Assembly (NCBI RefSeq): GCF_048771995.1
Contig: NC_133030.1
Span: 63,127,501-63,191,500, forward strand
DNA length: 64,000 nucleotides
Origin: Taeniopygia guttata
Taxonomy: Eukaryota; Chordata; Aves; Passeriformes; Estrildidae
Direction of reading: 5' to 3'
Made by a program: the position numbers and the translations under genes. Each line of letters begins with the position of its first letter. Positions within the stretch are counted from its first letter, which is position 1. The notes beneath the pieces are model-generated. The model worked only from the letters and a program-made list of their open reading frames with translations, was not told where the DNA came from and searched no databases. Below, piece after piece: positions 1-13,063 of this stretch.

Positions 1-3000
1 AATACTTTGCATACTGTGATGACACAAGGTGCAGGCTCAGCTCTTGAACAAAACCAGGCCACTTAAAAATCTGTAATCTTTGTGAAAATCTCTTGACAGA
101 ATTTCCCATCGTGAGATCTTTGAGCACAGGATCTGATGGGATGACACCACAGAGGGACAGTCTGCGGTGTGGTTGTGACTGATGTGCAGCGAACAGCTTC
201 TGGGCAGCAGCCGAGGTGTGTGACAGCTCTTCCGGCAGCACGGCTGTGGGCTGGCCGTGGCCCGGGAGGCGGGGATGGAGACCCGGGGAGGCGGGGATGG
301 GAGCCGGTGCCTCTGCCGGGCTGCCGAGCACTCACCGAGCCCCTCCGAGGGCACCGCGTGAAACCGCCGGGAGGGGAAAACTCCGGGACCAGCTCGACCG
401 GCCCGGCAATAAAACTTTGGCACAGGAGATGGGTTCCAGATGGTGGGTTCATTCGTCCTGTGCTTCCTGTGTCATCCCCAGAGCACCTGGGAGGCTCGTT
501 CCAGGAGCTGGGGCTGGAACTGTGTGGTGGTTTCTGCACAGATAAAACATGCCTGTGCAAAATCGTTCTGCCTTCTGTTTTCACCTGTGCTTTTCCGGTG
601 CAAAGTTTGACACCTTCAGGTTATTCTGGTGAGCAGGTTCCTTGTGGCTGTCAGTGTTTCTGCCTCTTGGAGCTCAGTGGTGACTTAGAGGAGGAATTTT
701 GCAGGAATTCTCACTTTTCTGTGGAGGAAGCAGCTGTGGAAGTTGGGTCTGTGACAGAGGCACGAGTCACTGTGGCTGAGTTTTCTCTAAGAAGCTGGTG
801 GATTGGGAACAGCTTTGTTTGCAGGCTTCCAGGAGTTTTCTGCACTTGCCCCGAGTTCAGGCTCCCTTTATCTCCAGTAAGAGAATTTCTTGCAAACTTC
901 CCACATCCTGAAACACTGTCCTGGCTTGCCGAGCACAGCAACGATGATTAGCTAACCTGAGAACCTAATTTGTCAAACCACACGTGTTATTTGTTACCTT
1001 GTTATGAAAAGAGCTCCTTAATTACCCAGTGGCCTGCAGGAAGGGATTTACTGGAATGTTTACACCAACGTGGCTTCCCAAGTGGAAGCTCTTACTCCAG
1101 AAAAATGAGGAGAAGATCCCCAAATCCCAGCAGTGGTGGGGATGGTGTCCCAAAGCGCAAAGGGATGGTGTCACACTGGGACATTCAAGCACCCTGCTTG
1201 GTGGTGGGGGTGATGCAGAGGGGAGCAGCCTTTCCCAAGGGTTTGGAGCTGATGGAATAACTGTGGTTTATCTACAGGGCGTGTGCTATCAGCACTTCCT
1301 TTTGCACAGGGCTCGGATCTCTTCTTCAGAAGAAAAAGGGAAGAAGTTATGCTTTTTCTTCCTCTGCTGCGCCCTCAGCTTTGGGCCTGTGCCACTCAGG
1401 TTGTGACAGGGACCTCGTGGGAGGGGCTGGGTCGTGTTACCCCCTGCGTCACCTCCTGTCACCGGCTGCACTCGGCGAGGGGGATGTAAAACCCAGCTGC
1501 TGCTGCTGCTGCTCTGCAGCTGCGAGAGGAAACTGCCGCTAACCAGGGCCACAGGGCAGGGCTGTCTGTCCCCAGAGCCACCACGTGAAACAGCTGCTTT
1601 TTGGGCAGAAAAATGGGCTTTGGGAAAGGGGCTGAGATCCTGCTGGGGCTCAGCTGCACCATGTCTGGAGAAGCTGCCTGCTCTGAACTCGGAAATGGTG
1701 TGGAGCCCTCATGGAAAATGGGATGCGAGGGAGGTGGTGATCCTGCCTCTTGCCAACCCCTCTGTTCTCTCACCTGTCCTGTGTGTCCCAGTTGGACTTG
1801 TCCTGATTCCTTGGAGAGTGTTGTGGTGCCACATCCATTAAACACGGGCTCTTTGGAGAAGTGTGGCTGTGACGAGTCAGGCTCTGCCTGGCCTGTGTGG
1901 CTCTGGAGAACTCCTGTCCCTGGCAGTCCCTCCTGCCATGCCAGCCCAAATCTGTGCCAGCTCTCTATGTAAGAGAACTCACTCTTGGCTCTGCCTCCAG
2001 GCTGGCTATGGTGGGAACCAGCAGCACCAAATCTACCACGTCCCAGCTGGGTACCCCCCCTGTGCCTCACCTTGCTGTGATTTGGTTGTGTCCTCACAAG
2101 AGAGAGCAGGAAACCTCCCTGTGCTGCTGCTGTGGGAGCTGGTTTAGTGTCCCAGGCAGAGGCATTTGGGAGTTTGAGGTGTTTGCCTAAAGTCATGCTT
2201 AAATTGCAGATAATTTTCTGGCATAGTTTCAACACCAGCCCGAGCCATGGGAAACTGTGTGGGCTGTGGTGTGGAGGTCATGGATGATTTTCCTGGGAGA
2301 GCCGTGGTGCTCCTGTGCTGGCTCAGCCCACAGCCCTGGAGGCTGCTCTGCCCTGCCCTGTCCCTCTGGTGACAGCAGTGGCAGTGCCACCATCCCCTGG
2401 TGCCTCTGGGGTTCTGCTGGGCTGCTCACTCCTGGCTGGGGCAGCCAGTGGAGCTGTTCCAGCTCCACTTGGATTGAGGGCACGGGTCTGGGAGCGAGCA
2501 CAGCGTGTGGTGCCAGCTCAGCACCAGCCACATCAGTCACTGACAGCTTCTTGTCATGGTATCAGTCACAAACTGCGGGAGCCATGGTGCTCCAGGGATG
2601 TTTTTCCCTTCTGTAGGACAAGCAGGAGATGCAGGATAGCTGCCAGGAGGAGTGCTGGTGTCCAGATCTGGCCATCCATGAGTGATTCCTGGTGCTGCTG
2701 CAGAGCCCCTGGGACTGTGTGAGGCCAGGACCTTCTCCCACACATCCCACAGGGCTGGTGGCTTTGCTTGGGAAAGTGTTCTCCCCAGCTGTGTGATCAT
2801 TTTCTGTGGCATGTAGTCCTGGACAAATGGATTCTCCTTGTAGAAAATGACACTTCTTGCCTGCAGCATTAAGGAAAAGGGCTTTTAGTCCTGTGGATCT
2901 GCTCCTGCTCCCCACAGCTGCTGTGGGGTCCCAGCCCACGGGGAAATTGCTCCGTTAAACGGTGCTTTGGGTTGATTGTGTGGCTGCTGCTGCTGTTGTG

Positions 3001-3177
3001 CCACTTCCTGAGCCCCAGCCAAGGAGCAAACAGCACAATGACAGCAGCAGGGTGGCAGTCACTCACCCTGTGAGCTCAGTGACAGGAGGTCACATCTGGG
3101 GGCTCTCCCATCCCTGCTGCACCTGCCCCCCACCTCATGGGGCCCTGGGAGGTGGGCAGTGCATGGGGGGCCTGGAC

Positions 3178-3432
3178 CAGGGGGAATGGCTTCCACTGCT
3201 GGAGGCCAGGGTTAGACTGGATATTAGGAAGGAATTTTTGGCTGTGAGGGTAGTGAGGCCCTGGCACAGGGTGCCCAGAGAAGCTGTGGCTGCCCCTGGA
3301 TCCCTGGAAGTGTCCAAGGCCAGGTTGGGCAGGGCTTGGGTCAACCTGGGGTATCCCTGCTCGTGGCAGGGAGTGGAACAAGATGAACGTTGAGATCCCT
3401 TCCACCCTAAACCATTCAGGAATTCGATTATT
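3178..3432 (+). repeat. CR1-type LINE, 3' end fragment
   Basis: The strand reads in the sense direction of the avian CR1 3' end: a GGAATGGCTTCCACTGC block, GGATATTAGGAAGGAATTTTTGGC, a 'CTGTGGCTGCCCCTGGATCC' block, 'GTGTCCAAGGCCAGGTTGG', and finally 'CCCTTCCACCCTAAACCATTC'. Only the last ~250 bp are present, as is usual for 5'-truncated CR1 copies. It is diverged and old. Confidence 0.8.
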
Positions 3433-4448
3433 TCAAACCCCAGGTGTTTTGACCTGGGGGATGGGGACATTCCTTGGTGACAGTGGTGGTGTGGATGTGT
3501 CTCCTTGGCCCAGCACATGTTCCCAGCACTGCCCTACGAGTGCCCATAGGGTATCTGGGACCCTGGGAGAGGGATCCCAGCCTTCCCCTCCTGAAATGGT
3601 GTCACTTGGATCTGCTTGCTGCTGGTGCAGTGTCCTGTCATCCTGGGGTGGGGAAGCCATGGGACCGCGGTCTTGTGGTCTCCTTTCACATCCTGAAACA
3701 GAAAAATGAAAGTTTCTTTTCTGAGGCCATGCAAACCATGAGGTTTGTGCAGCACAGAGGCCCTGGAGCTCCTGTTCCTGCACCCGTGGGCAGCCAGAGC
3801 TGAGCCAGCCCTGAGCCCACGCCCCAGAGAGTGACCAGGACCTCCAGGATGATGGTGGTCCAAGTTTAGTGTCTTCTTCTGAGGATCAGCTTCTCCCAGC
3901 CCCCACCCTGTGAGAAGTGGAAGAAAGATGACAAGGAACAGAGAACGCGGTGGCTGAAATTCTGTCAAACTATTTTGGCCTGTGGAAACATTTTTGGAGG
4001 ACGTTTTCCAAATTCCCCTGTGGGATGGTTGTCTGGGTCCAGCCCAGGATTGCCATGGGAGGATTCTCCCATCCCTGAGAGCTGTGGAACCAGGCACCAC
4101 CTCCATCTTCAGCCCTGTAATTATCCTGTGCCAGTCATTCCTGCCCTCACCAGCTCCCTGAGGAATGTGGGAGCAGCTGAGGGCTTATTGGGGTGACGGA
4201 TCAGGAGGTGAAACAGAGCTCCTGCTTTGATGTGCCTGTTTGTTAATCCTCTTGTGCTCCTGGGTTTGCTTTTTTGGGTTTATAAAATAAGGAAATCTGT
4301 AAAACAGGGAAGGCTGTGGAAGCGAGAAGGCAGCAGAGGGCAGGAGGGAAGTGGGGGTGCCCCTCTGCATCCCTAGAGGGCAAACAGTGCCGCTGTGTGG
4401 GGCTGGATGTCCCTCTGGCTGCTCCCATGCCCTCATGCCAGCACCATT

Positions 4449-4526
4449 GCCATGCCCAGAGTGGTGCACAGAGCCATTCCCAGTGCAGGCTCTGGGAATC
4501 GCTCCGTGCACCACTCTGGGCATGGC
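4449..4526. repeat. Long near-perfect inverted repeat (78-nt hairpin)
   Basis: Two 35-nt arms (4449-4483 and 4492-4526) are reverse complements at 33 of 35 positions and are separated by 8 nt. The core ATGCCCAGAGTGGTGCA reads back as TGCACCACTCTGGGCAT. Part of the right arm (CTCTGGGAAT) is repeated again just downstream. The size matches a precursor-microRNA hairpin, but a chance local duplication-inversion is equally possible. Confidence 0.75.
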
Positions 4527-7500
4527 TCTGGGAATCTGCTCCGAAGCTGTGCATGAAGTTGGTGACAGTTTCTGTGGGTCTTGCTCCCCCTGCCCAGCCC
4601 AGCTGGTGCCTGGTGGGCTCGGAGGGTTGGCAGGGCTGTGTGGAGGAATGTTGTCCACACTTCCCTCTGGATTCCCAAGCTCCAGCCACCATTGCTGAGT
4701 GCAGGATCCCATAGGATGCCTTAAATTTAAAAAAACAAACAGAAATAACCTGTAAGAGTTGCCCCCAGGCTGCTGCTTCACCCTGCCAAACGTGTTCAGG
4801 TGCTAAATCCAGCATGGCTGGTTTTGGGGCAGGGCATCACTTTTTTGGGGAGTGCACCATTTTTGGGTGAGTACAATTTTGGTGTGCTTGTTTCCAATTT
4901 TGGGATGCTCATTTTAGGGAGAGCAGCATGGATTTGGATGTTGCTTCCCACAGCATTTTCTGGCACATGCAGACCCTGAGACATCCAAGAGCCCTGGCAG
5001 GAGAGGAAGTGAAGTGGGATGGGACAGGTTGGCTCTGTGAATCTCAGGGAGCTGGAAGACTCCCACTGGAGCCAGGAGGTGTCCAGGGAAGCCAAGAGGA
5101 TCCCACCACCCACACCATGGCTGAGTCACTCCTGCAGGTTTGGTACACTCAGTGTTTTACACCCACCAGCCCATGTCCTCCATCTCATCCAGGTGCCCAA
5201 TTTCCTTTGGATTTGAGTGCAGGGAAGGAGTTAAACAGCTACAGGCTTGTGTGGATTTGGGCCAGATATTTAAAGATTCAGGGCTGGCAAGGGAAAGGGG
5301 AGGTGTGATACTCTCCAAACGCTCCCTGCAAACACCTCAGAGGCTCCCACTGCCGGTGCCGTCCCCACACTCCCGACAGCGGCTGCTGGGAGAGGCAGAA
5401 AATGCCTTTCTGCTATTTTTAGCTCTTCCACGGTGTCATTAGAATAATCTGGGATTGGAGAATATTGCTGTGCAAATTTGCCTGGAAGGTAGAACTGAAG
5501 ATGTGAAGGTTTGGGATGCTGCAGGGTTGAGGTGATGGGGATGGAGAGGAGACACATGGCAGTGGTCCAGTGGGAGCTGCCCAGGGAGCTCCAGTGGTGA
5601 CAGGGACAATCCGTGCTGATGTGACACAGCAATTAATAGACACGTCCTTAATTACATCCCAGGAGAGGATGTTTAAATAGAGGAGAGGGGGTTTAAATAG
5701 AGATGAGGCACCTGCCAGGGTGGGTTATCCAGGCCAATGGGACATGCTCAGCCCTGGGCCAGTGCTGGGGACACGTTTGCAGCCTTGTCAGCGGTGCCAC
5801 CAGGCTCACCCTGTCCATGACAATGTCCCCTCAGTAGTGCAGCCCTTGCAAATGCTGTCTGGAGCCCGATGTGTTGGGAATAAAACACATCAGGAAGAGC
5901 TGAGCTAAATGGAGTAGTTCAGCAAGGCCTTGTCAGGGAATGTCCTGCTGAACCAGGACCAAACCAGCAGAAACTACACCCAGAAGTGGCTCCCTCTGAG
6001 CCAGAGCTCGTGCAGCAGTCACAGCCCTGGGCACTGGCCCAGCTCACAGCCACCCTCAGGTCACTCTCCTTCATCCTCCTCCTCCTTTGCCCCTTGGACA
6101 ACTCGGCAAAGTGCAAAGCTAAACATTAGCTCAGGTCTGGGAGCAGCTGCCAGCGGTCAGTGTGCCACCCGCAGCCGTCCCCTGGCTGCTTGGACCTCAT
6201 CCCCTGTGGCTCAGCCTCTGTTTCCACGTGTTTCTCCACCTCATTTAAGGCACTGGTCCTTCTGCAGCTCCTGGGGCCCACCATCATTTATTCACCTTCT
6301 ACCCAGTGTGTGCCTGGAAGAGCAGCATCTCCCTGGCACATCCTCTGTGCCCCCACCAGAGCCCTTCCTCATTGTTCTGCTGCCTGTGCACCCTCCAGTT
6401 CCCCTTGCCCCCCTCCTCTTTTCCATCCCAGGAGTTCACCATCCCAGAATTACCTGATTTCACTCCCAATTGCAGCTTGAGTTCAGCCTGGCAAAAGCTG
6501 CAAAGCCAAACTGCTGGGTTTTTCTTTGGTTTTTGTTTTTCTTCACTCTGGTTCTGCTTGGGGGTTCACTGAGGCCACCCTGAATTTGTGCTACCTCCAT
6601 GCTGTCTTTTTTTCTTCTTGGCGAACAAGATAATGGAAAAAAAAACTTCAGACCCTTGGGAGTGTGGCCAGGTTGGAGAACATCCTTCCAATTTCCAGCC
6701 ATCCTCCTTGCTGGGTTCGAGGTGGACCAGAGCATCTTCCTCTGCAACCAGACATGAAACAGAGCTCAGAGGCTCATGACAAACCCAGAGTAAATGGAAA
6801 TTAAATCTTGGAGGCCAAGTGGGACCACGGAGATGTTTGGAGTGGGTCTTTGGAAGCTGGTACCGTAACCAAACCAACTGGGAAACTGGGAAAAAAGAGT
6901 CACCTGCAGCAGAACGATGGCCACCAGCCCCAGATCACCTCCCCTCCCTCACTCCTTGGCCAGACACAGCTCCCTGCTCTCAGGTGGTTTTTTGGGGGGA
7001 ATAATCTCCACTCAAAGCAGAGATGGCTCCTCCAGCCCCAGCGTTTCCACCCCACCCAGCCATCCCACGGCTTCGTTTGAGGCGATCCTTGTGCAGTTAA
7101 TTGGATTTGGCCTCCTCGACAGAAGGGCCGGGGATTAGGGTGAAGGGGAGGAATTACAGGTCTTTTGTCCCCGAGGATTATTGTCAGGGGATGAGCACAG
7201 GGTTGGATGTTCAGGAATTGCAGCTGGTGCAATGGTGGTTGGTGTGGTCGCTTTGTCGCAGCGCCGTGGGTGGCCCTGGGGAGGGTGTGGGGCACATGGG
7301 ATTGATCCCCTCCATGGACAAACCTCCAGCTCTCCTCAGGCTCAGGGCTCAGTGCTGGACAGGAAGGATGCTCCAGGTGCCTTTGTGGGAAGGAGACTGC
7401 TCTGTCCTCATCCAAACCCAGGGTTTGTGCAATGCACTGGACACAAACGCCTAAAAAGTGTTAAACCAGGAAAAAACAAAGCTTGGTGCTGCCTGCACTT

Positions 7501-8040
7501 GGGATTTTTGGCAATTCCTGGCTTGGGGAAAACATTGGATCTGCTACAGGTCATCAGGGAGCTGATAAACCTGCCAGAGCATGGTTTATCCAACCAAACC
7601 AAAATTCAGAAGCCAGTGGAGGTGAGAAAGCGACATAGGACGGTTGCTGGAAGTCACCAAGTCACCTCCCTGCTCAGAGACCAGGGCAATTCACGTTGTG
7701 GCAGTGTGGGAATTTCAGAGGCAAATCCTGGGGGCAAATCTGAGGACTTGGTGAGGCAGCAGGAGCCAGCTCAGACTGTGTCTGATCTTTATCTTGGCAG
7801 GGCACTGCCATCCCCTCCCTCCTCCCATATTTATTTTGGGAGGCTGGAGAGAGCACGGCCCGTCCTTGCAGCCCCACTGCTCTGCAGGACCCAAATCCCC
7901 CTGGGAGGGCCGGGAGCTGCTCGGGGCAGCCGGAGCCGGGCAGGGCAAGTTGGAGCAGTCTGGTAACAGGAATTACCTGCTGCACCTCATGGCAGGGATT
8001 ACAGGCGTGGCCAACGGGGTGTGGGTGCCATGGACAGAGA

Positions 8041-8084
8041 GACTCTGCTCCCAGACTCTGCTCCCAGACTCTGCTCCCAGACTC
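8041..8084. repeat. 13-bp tandem repeat, about 3.4 copies
   Basis: The unit GACTCTGCTCCCA occurs three times without change, followed by a partial fourth unit. It lies about 100 bp before the solo LTR at 8188. Confidence 0.85.
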
Positions 8085-8187
8085 GTGGCTTTAGCCATAA
8101 AAAAAAAGGAGGATGAGTGACCAAGGGATCAGGAGGAGAGTTCTTTGCACCATTACAGCCCAGGAGCCGTGGGAAGAGGCACCAGCC

Positions 8188-8793
8188 TGTGGGAATCCAG
8201 AGCTTCCCTCTGGCTGCCCTGGGACCCTGCAGGGGTCAGGAACCCCCCTGGACAGAGCCCCCAGAGACACTGTCTGTGATCTCTGTCCATGGAAAAGAGT
8301 TTTCAATCTTACAGGATGAATTACCAGCTCTGAGTGTTTGATATGAGTAATAATTAAGTGTGGCACGGGTGCAAAAGTAAAATTTTAGGATTCTAGATGA
8401 GGGGTCCAAAGGGGACAAGATGGAGGAAATTGGGTGTGTCTTGTCCTTTTTCTCCTTCTTCATGCCCTCCATGTTTCACTGTGGTGTTGGCATTTTTCTG
8501 TTGGTTCAGGCTGGGGACACACTGTCCAACGTAGGTGACAGATATTGGCACGTTATTGTAAATCCAGCACAGGTAGTTTGTGGTATTTAATGTTTGTACC
8601 ATCCCACTGAGGGCAGAGCCCCACACGCTGCCCTGCAGGACAGAGCTGCGGCAGGGCAGCAGAACATGTTAGAGATAAACAGAATAAACAACCTTGAAAC
8701 AGCACAGACCAATTATGGCTTCTGCTTTGGCTGTGGGGCTGACAGACAGAGACTTTTACAATCTCAGAATCACCAATACCTCAGATTCCGACA
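8188..8793 (+). mobile_element. Solo LTR, class II (ERVK-like), copy 1
   Basis: A 606-bp element begins TGTGGGAATCC and ends GATTCCGACA (TG...CA with inverted ends). It is flanked by a perfect 6-bp target duplication, CCAGCC, at 8182-8187 and 8794-8799; six bases is typical of class II endogenous retroviruses. The AATAAA signal near 8690, about 100 bp before the 3' end, sets the sense strand as plus. Further copies are at 30075-30680 (+) and 36779-37388 (-). No internal gag/pol/env region is attached, so this is a recombined solo LTR, a fossil. By eye it differs from the 30-kb copy by only a few percent. Confidence 0.85.
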
Positions 8794-10205
8794 CCAGCCC
8801 GCCTGAGGATGGCCAGAAATCTCCTTTTCCACCCAAATCTCCTTTTCCACCCCAATTCCCAGCTCACAACCAATATCAACAGGTCTGGCAAAGCCAGGAA
8901 TGTGATTTCACTCAGGGAAAACCGGGTGATTCCGTAGGAGTGGGATGGCAACACAACGGCTCTGGGCTCTGGTGTGGGGTCTGTGGTCAGCCTGACAATC
9001 CGTGGATTTTTCCTGCAGGAGAGCAGGGAGGTTTCACACTGCCCAAGGCAGTGCTCAGCATCCACCGTGCAGGAGTTAATTGGGTTTTCTTTATGTTAAT
9101 TGCGAGGGGAAGTGAAGAATGCCCTTAATTAATTGGAGGGCAAATCAGCCGTGCAGAACGGGCCAGATTTACCAACCCATGCACAAAAATCCCAGCTCTC
9201 CCCCTTGCCATAGCAACGGGAAAACGCAGGGGATTCTGCTAATTCAGCCAAAAAAGCAGTTGGGGTACCCTCCTGTGTTACCCTCAGTGGTGAACAGGCC
9301 CTTCCCAGGGAAAATTAAGACTTCAAATAATATTTATTTGGGATTAAAGGACTCCTGGGGGTGTCTGGGTGCATGGAATTGTTGGATTTGCCTTATGCTG
9401 AGGGGCCTTGGTGGGGTTTGGTGGGACCTGTCTTGACTGGAGGCCTCTTGTAAGATCCAGTGCTGAGCCCTGGGAAGGTTGTTTGTTCCAGGAGGGATGT
9501 GGTTCACTCCACGTTCTCCCACCCCTCTTCCCAACGTGACCTAGATCCATCTGTATGGGAAGAGGGGTGGGACTAACATGTTCCCCTCTGCATAAATAAT
9601 AATAATAAAAAAATCTGCCCTAAAGAAATAACACAATTCACTCTTGTGAATCAAACTTTGGGAGCAGAGAAAGGCTTTGGAGAGACCCCAGAGCTCGCCT
9701 CCGCAGCCGCTCCCAGTGGGAAATTAGATGTTTTCTCCACTTCCATTCCAAGCCTGAAACATCCCTGCCGAGACAGCTGGTTCCACAGGTCCAAAAAAAA
9801 AACCCCTGTGTGAGTATGAAAATCATATTGAAAAGAGCTGAAATTTAATTAGGTCACATCCTTGTGATCTGGTGATGCAAATCAGCGCCTGGCACACCGA
9901 GGCTCTGCCTGGAAAATGTGACAGTGCTTAATGAGGAAAGCACGCCGGTGGGATTTCCCTCCCAAGCTGAACAGCTGGGGAAAACATCAGGAAAACTTTG
10001 TATCCCTCTGGATTGCTGTCAGCTGAAACCCTCCTGTGGGGCTGCTCTGGGCCTGGAGCACACCAGGGGCTCCCAGGCAGGGCTGTGGCACGGGCGATGC
10101 TCGTGGGCATAGGGATAAAGTCAATCCCTGGATTGGCACTGCCATTCCCACTGGAGCGTTCCCAGGGAGGCCAACAGGCACTGCCAGCCCCCAGCTGTGG
10201 GATGT

Positions 10206-10221
10206 GGGTCAATATTGACCC
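10206..10221. promoter_or_regulatory. Perfect 16-bp palindrome with nuclear-receptor-like half sites
   Basis: GGGTCAATATTGACCC is self-complementary over its full length and contains GGTCA and TGACC half sites separated by four bases. Nuclear-receptor inverted repeats usually have other spacings (for example three bases for oestrogen receptor), so a binding function is only a guess. Confidence 0.3.
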
Positions 10222-11011
10222 TCTAATTCATCCACACCCACTGTGGGTGCCATGGATCGACAAGTGGGTGCCTAAGCTCATGCTCCAGTTTGTGATGCTG
10301 AGATTGACATCTCTGTGCTGGGGCTGATCCCACTTTCCTTTTGGGGAGAAAACCCAATGTTTTTTATACATGTTGTCCAGGACATGTCCTGGGTGTAAAT
10401 CCCCACAGGAGCCTTGGAGGATTTCTCATGATCCCCCCCCCCCATACCTCTTGTTGCCTCTGGGATCAAACAACTCTCCACTTCCAGCTTTGGCTCTGGA
10501 AAATGAAAGGAAAAACCTTTTCCCAACCCCAGCAGCAACTTTTCCACTACATTCCTGTGATCCAGCCTCCTGCAACCCCACTTGAGATGTCTCAGATATT
10601 TTACACACACTTCTAAGTCTCAGTTTGGGAGGAGAGAGCCAGGCCACAGCTCCATTGCTTGGCAACAGATTTCCTTCCCAAAAATCCCACCCCAAACCCA
10701 AGTGTTATATATAATTCAGTGGGAAGGCCCGCAGGCAGCGCCCTGAGAATGCTGCTGGGGCAGCCTGAGCTGTGGGAGCTTTGTGGAGGGGATATTTTGG
10801 GAAGAGGGGAGTTGGTGCCAGGAAGACACGGCTGGGAGATGGGGAGGTGCTCCCAAGGGCTCACACTCGTGTAAAGAAAGGTTAGAAACACCCAGATCCA
10901 GTTCCTGAATCTCCCACAAACCAAGAGAGGATGATGTGTCTGCCCAAAACATCACATGGCAGCATTTGGAGCCACATCAGAGCCTTCTTTTCCTTGCCAT
11001 GAGCCCCCAGC

Positions 11012-11183
11012 AGCCCAGAAAAGCTGTGGCTGCTCCTGGATCCCTGGAAGGGTCCAAGACCACTTTAGACAGGGCTTGGAACAACCTGGGATAGTGGAAG
11101 GTGTCCCTGCCCAAGGCAGGGACTTGGAACTGATGAGCTTTAAAGTTCCCTCAAAACCAAACTGTTCTGGGATTCTGCAAAGT
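11012..11183 (+). repeat. CR1-type LINE, 3' end fragment
   Basis: It shows the CR1 3' blocks in order: AAAGCTGTGGCTGCTCCTGG, a 'CCCTGGAAGGGTCCAAG' block, 'GGAACAACCTGGGATAGTGG', then a degenerate AAAACCAAACTGTTCTGGG end. Sense strand plus; diverged. Confidence 0.75.
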
Positions 11184-12937
11184 GTGGTGTTGATGGGTTT
11201 ATCTGATCCGTAAAATCTGGGATTAATTCAACACAAAAAGAGATACATCTTTCCATTTATTTATATATATAAATATATATGAATCTTTGCAATTGGAGCC
11301 AGTAGCAGTCTTTGGGGTTTTTCCCCTTTCCCTGAGCTCACCCCCAGCACAGAAATAGATTTAGATCCAATTTAGATCCACATTTAAAGGCATTTCCATC
11401 CAGCTCCAGGCCTGAGCACGGCCCCACGCATGGACTGCAGCCAAACTGAGCGTGTTGGATGTTGGCTCTGCTGCAGAAACATCATCCCATTCTTCTTTCC
11501 AAGAGCTCCAAGCTGACAAAGCAGCTGGCCTGGAAAGATGCTCAGGGAGCTCCAGCCCTGGATCACCCAGCCCTGACAGCTGGGAAGAGCTGCTGGTCCT
11601 CCTGCTCCAGTTGGCCTTTTCCAGCTTTATTTTGAGGGAGCAGCACAGATCCCACCCAAGCTCATGGAGAGGTTTGGGACCTGCTGCAGGATGCCAAATC
11701 CCCAACCTGCTGCTTCTCCTGGGTAATGGATCCACGTGCATCCCCCTTCCAGCCCAGACAAGGCCTTTGCCAGCACAAGCAATGCCAGCACAGCTGGAGT
11801 CTGGATTTCCTTGTATATTTGGGAAGCAGCTTCCTATCTTGCATTAATTGCTTTGTTAATTACCCTCATCCGCCTCCCCAGCGTCTCTGGGGGAGTGCTG
11901 ATGATGCGCTCGTTGGCCACGCCGGATCACCAGGGCTTTTTCCCAACCCTGTTTATTTATTAGCTGGAATTACCTTCCAAACTAACAGGATTGAATATTT
12001 TTGTTCCACTTGGCCAAGACTTTATAGACCGTGGAGAGGCAGAAATCGCTGCCACACACCCATGACATGGGCAGGGACACCGAGGTCGGGGACGGGGCGG
12101 CCGGATCAACATCCTAAACCCAAAGAGACCTGGGGAAGCAGCAATTTGGGCACTGTTTTTCCTCCGTGCTGCTCCCAAAATCTGTCTGTTGGCACTTAAC
12201 TGACTCCAGACACGCTGTGTGTGCACGTACATTCCTTGGCCATGCGATCAGACCGGAAAAGATTGCCTTCAGCCCAGGAACCGCAGCGGGAAGGAGGCTG
12301 GGAAGAGCTGTGCAGTCACCGGGGCGGGAGCGCTGCAGCCTCCAGAAAAGCTGCAGTCAACACTTTTTTTTTTTAGGAGACGTGGTGCTAAAAGAGGAAC
12401 TGCTGCGGGATGCGCGGATGGAAAGGCTGAGATGGGTGTGGGGAGGAAAGTGCTGTTATTTTGGCAAAATCCCTCTTCCTGCGGGAGGACTTTGTGCAGC
12501 ACCAGCCCTGTCCGTGAGTCCGAGTCCTTCCCAGGAGCCCGGCCTGGGTCAGGACCGCTCCCAGCGGCACGGCCGAGTCACAGAGTGCCCAGGAGCAGCT
12601 CCCCGCTCCGAGCTCACTCCCAGGCCAGCGGGGCAATGCCCAAAGCACGTTCCAGATGGGAACCACAGCTGGATCCACGCTCCTACCACGTGTCTGGAGG
12701 GCAGCAGAGTCCCAGTCCTCACAGGGAGTCTTGCTTCAGTCCCCCAAGCCTCGTGTTCCAGATCCCACCAAACAGCCCCCGAGCTGCCATTGGGAAGCTC
12801 AGCAACCTCGAAACAGCTTCAGCCCCCGACCATTAGGAATTTTGGCAACACCAGCATGGCCGAGCGATGGTGTCCCAGCTCCAAGCACGGGGTGTTTGGG
12901 CAGGAACGAGCTCTGTGCTTTGCTGAGCAGCCCCGGA

Positions 12938-13063
12938 GCGGGCTGGGATGTTCAGAATCTGTGGCAGGAGCAGAACTGAGCAGGCTGGGATGCTCGGGAG
13001 CTGTGGCAGGAGCAGAACTGAGCAGGCTGGGATACTCAGGAGCTGCAGCAGGAGCGGGGCTGA
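12938..13063. repeat. 42-bp minisatellite, three copies
   Basis: Three consecutive 42-bp units start at 12938, 12980 and 13022, each with GGCTGGGAT followed by GGCAGGAGC or a close variant. Because 42 is a multiple of three, the array leaves reading frames open and inflates the local open frame. Confidence 0.75.

Larger units (their letters stand above)
1..8181. other. Gene-poor intergenic flank (distal to the ARF6 3' end)
   Basis: No exon with recognisable protein similarity, no RNA gene and no promoter-like CpG island is visible. The open frames are short, lack known motifs and overlap each other on both strands, as expected of GC-moderate avian intergenic DNA. Items that can be named are a CR1 end at 3178-3432, a hairpin at 4449-4526 and a short tandem repeat at 8041-8084, listed separately. 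In the known vertebrate order the next genes beyond ARF6 on this side would be VCPKMT and SOS2, outside the window. Confidence 0.6.

Noticed and set aside
169-951. 260-residue plus-strand frame near the left edge
   Set aside because: No recognisable similarity or domain; stop-poor GC-rich start only. No splice-consistent continuation was found.
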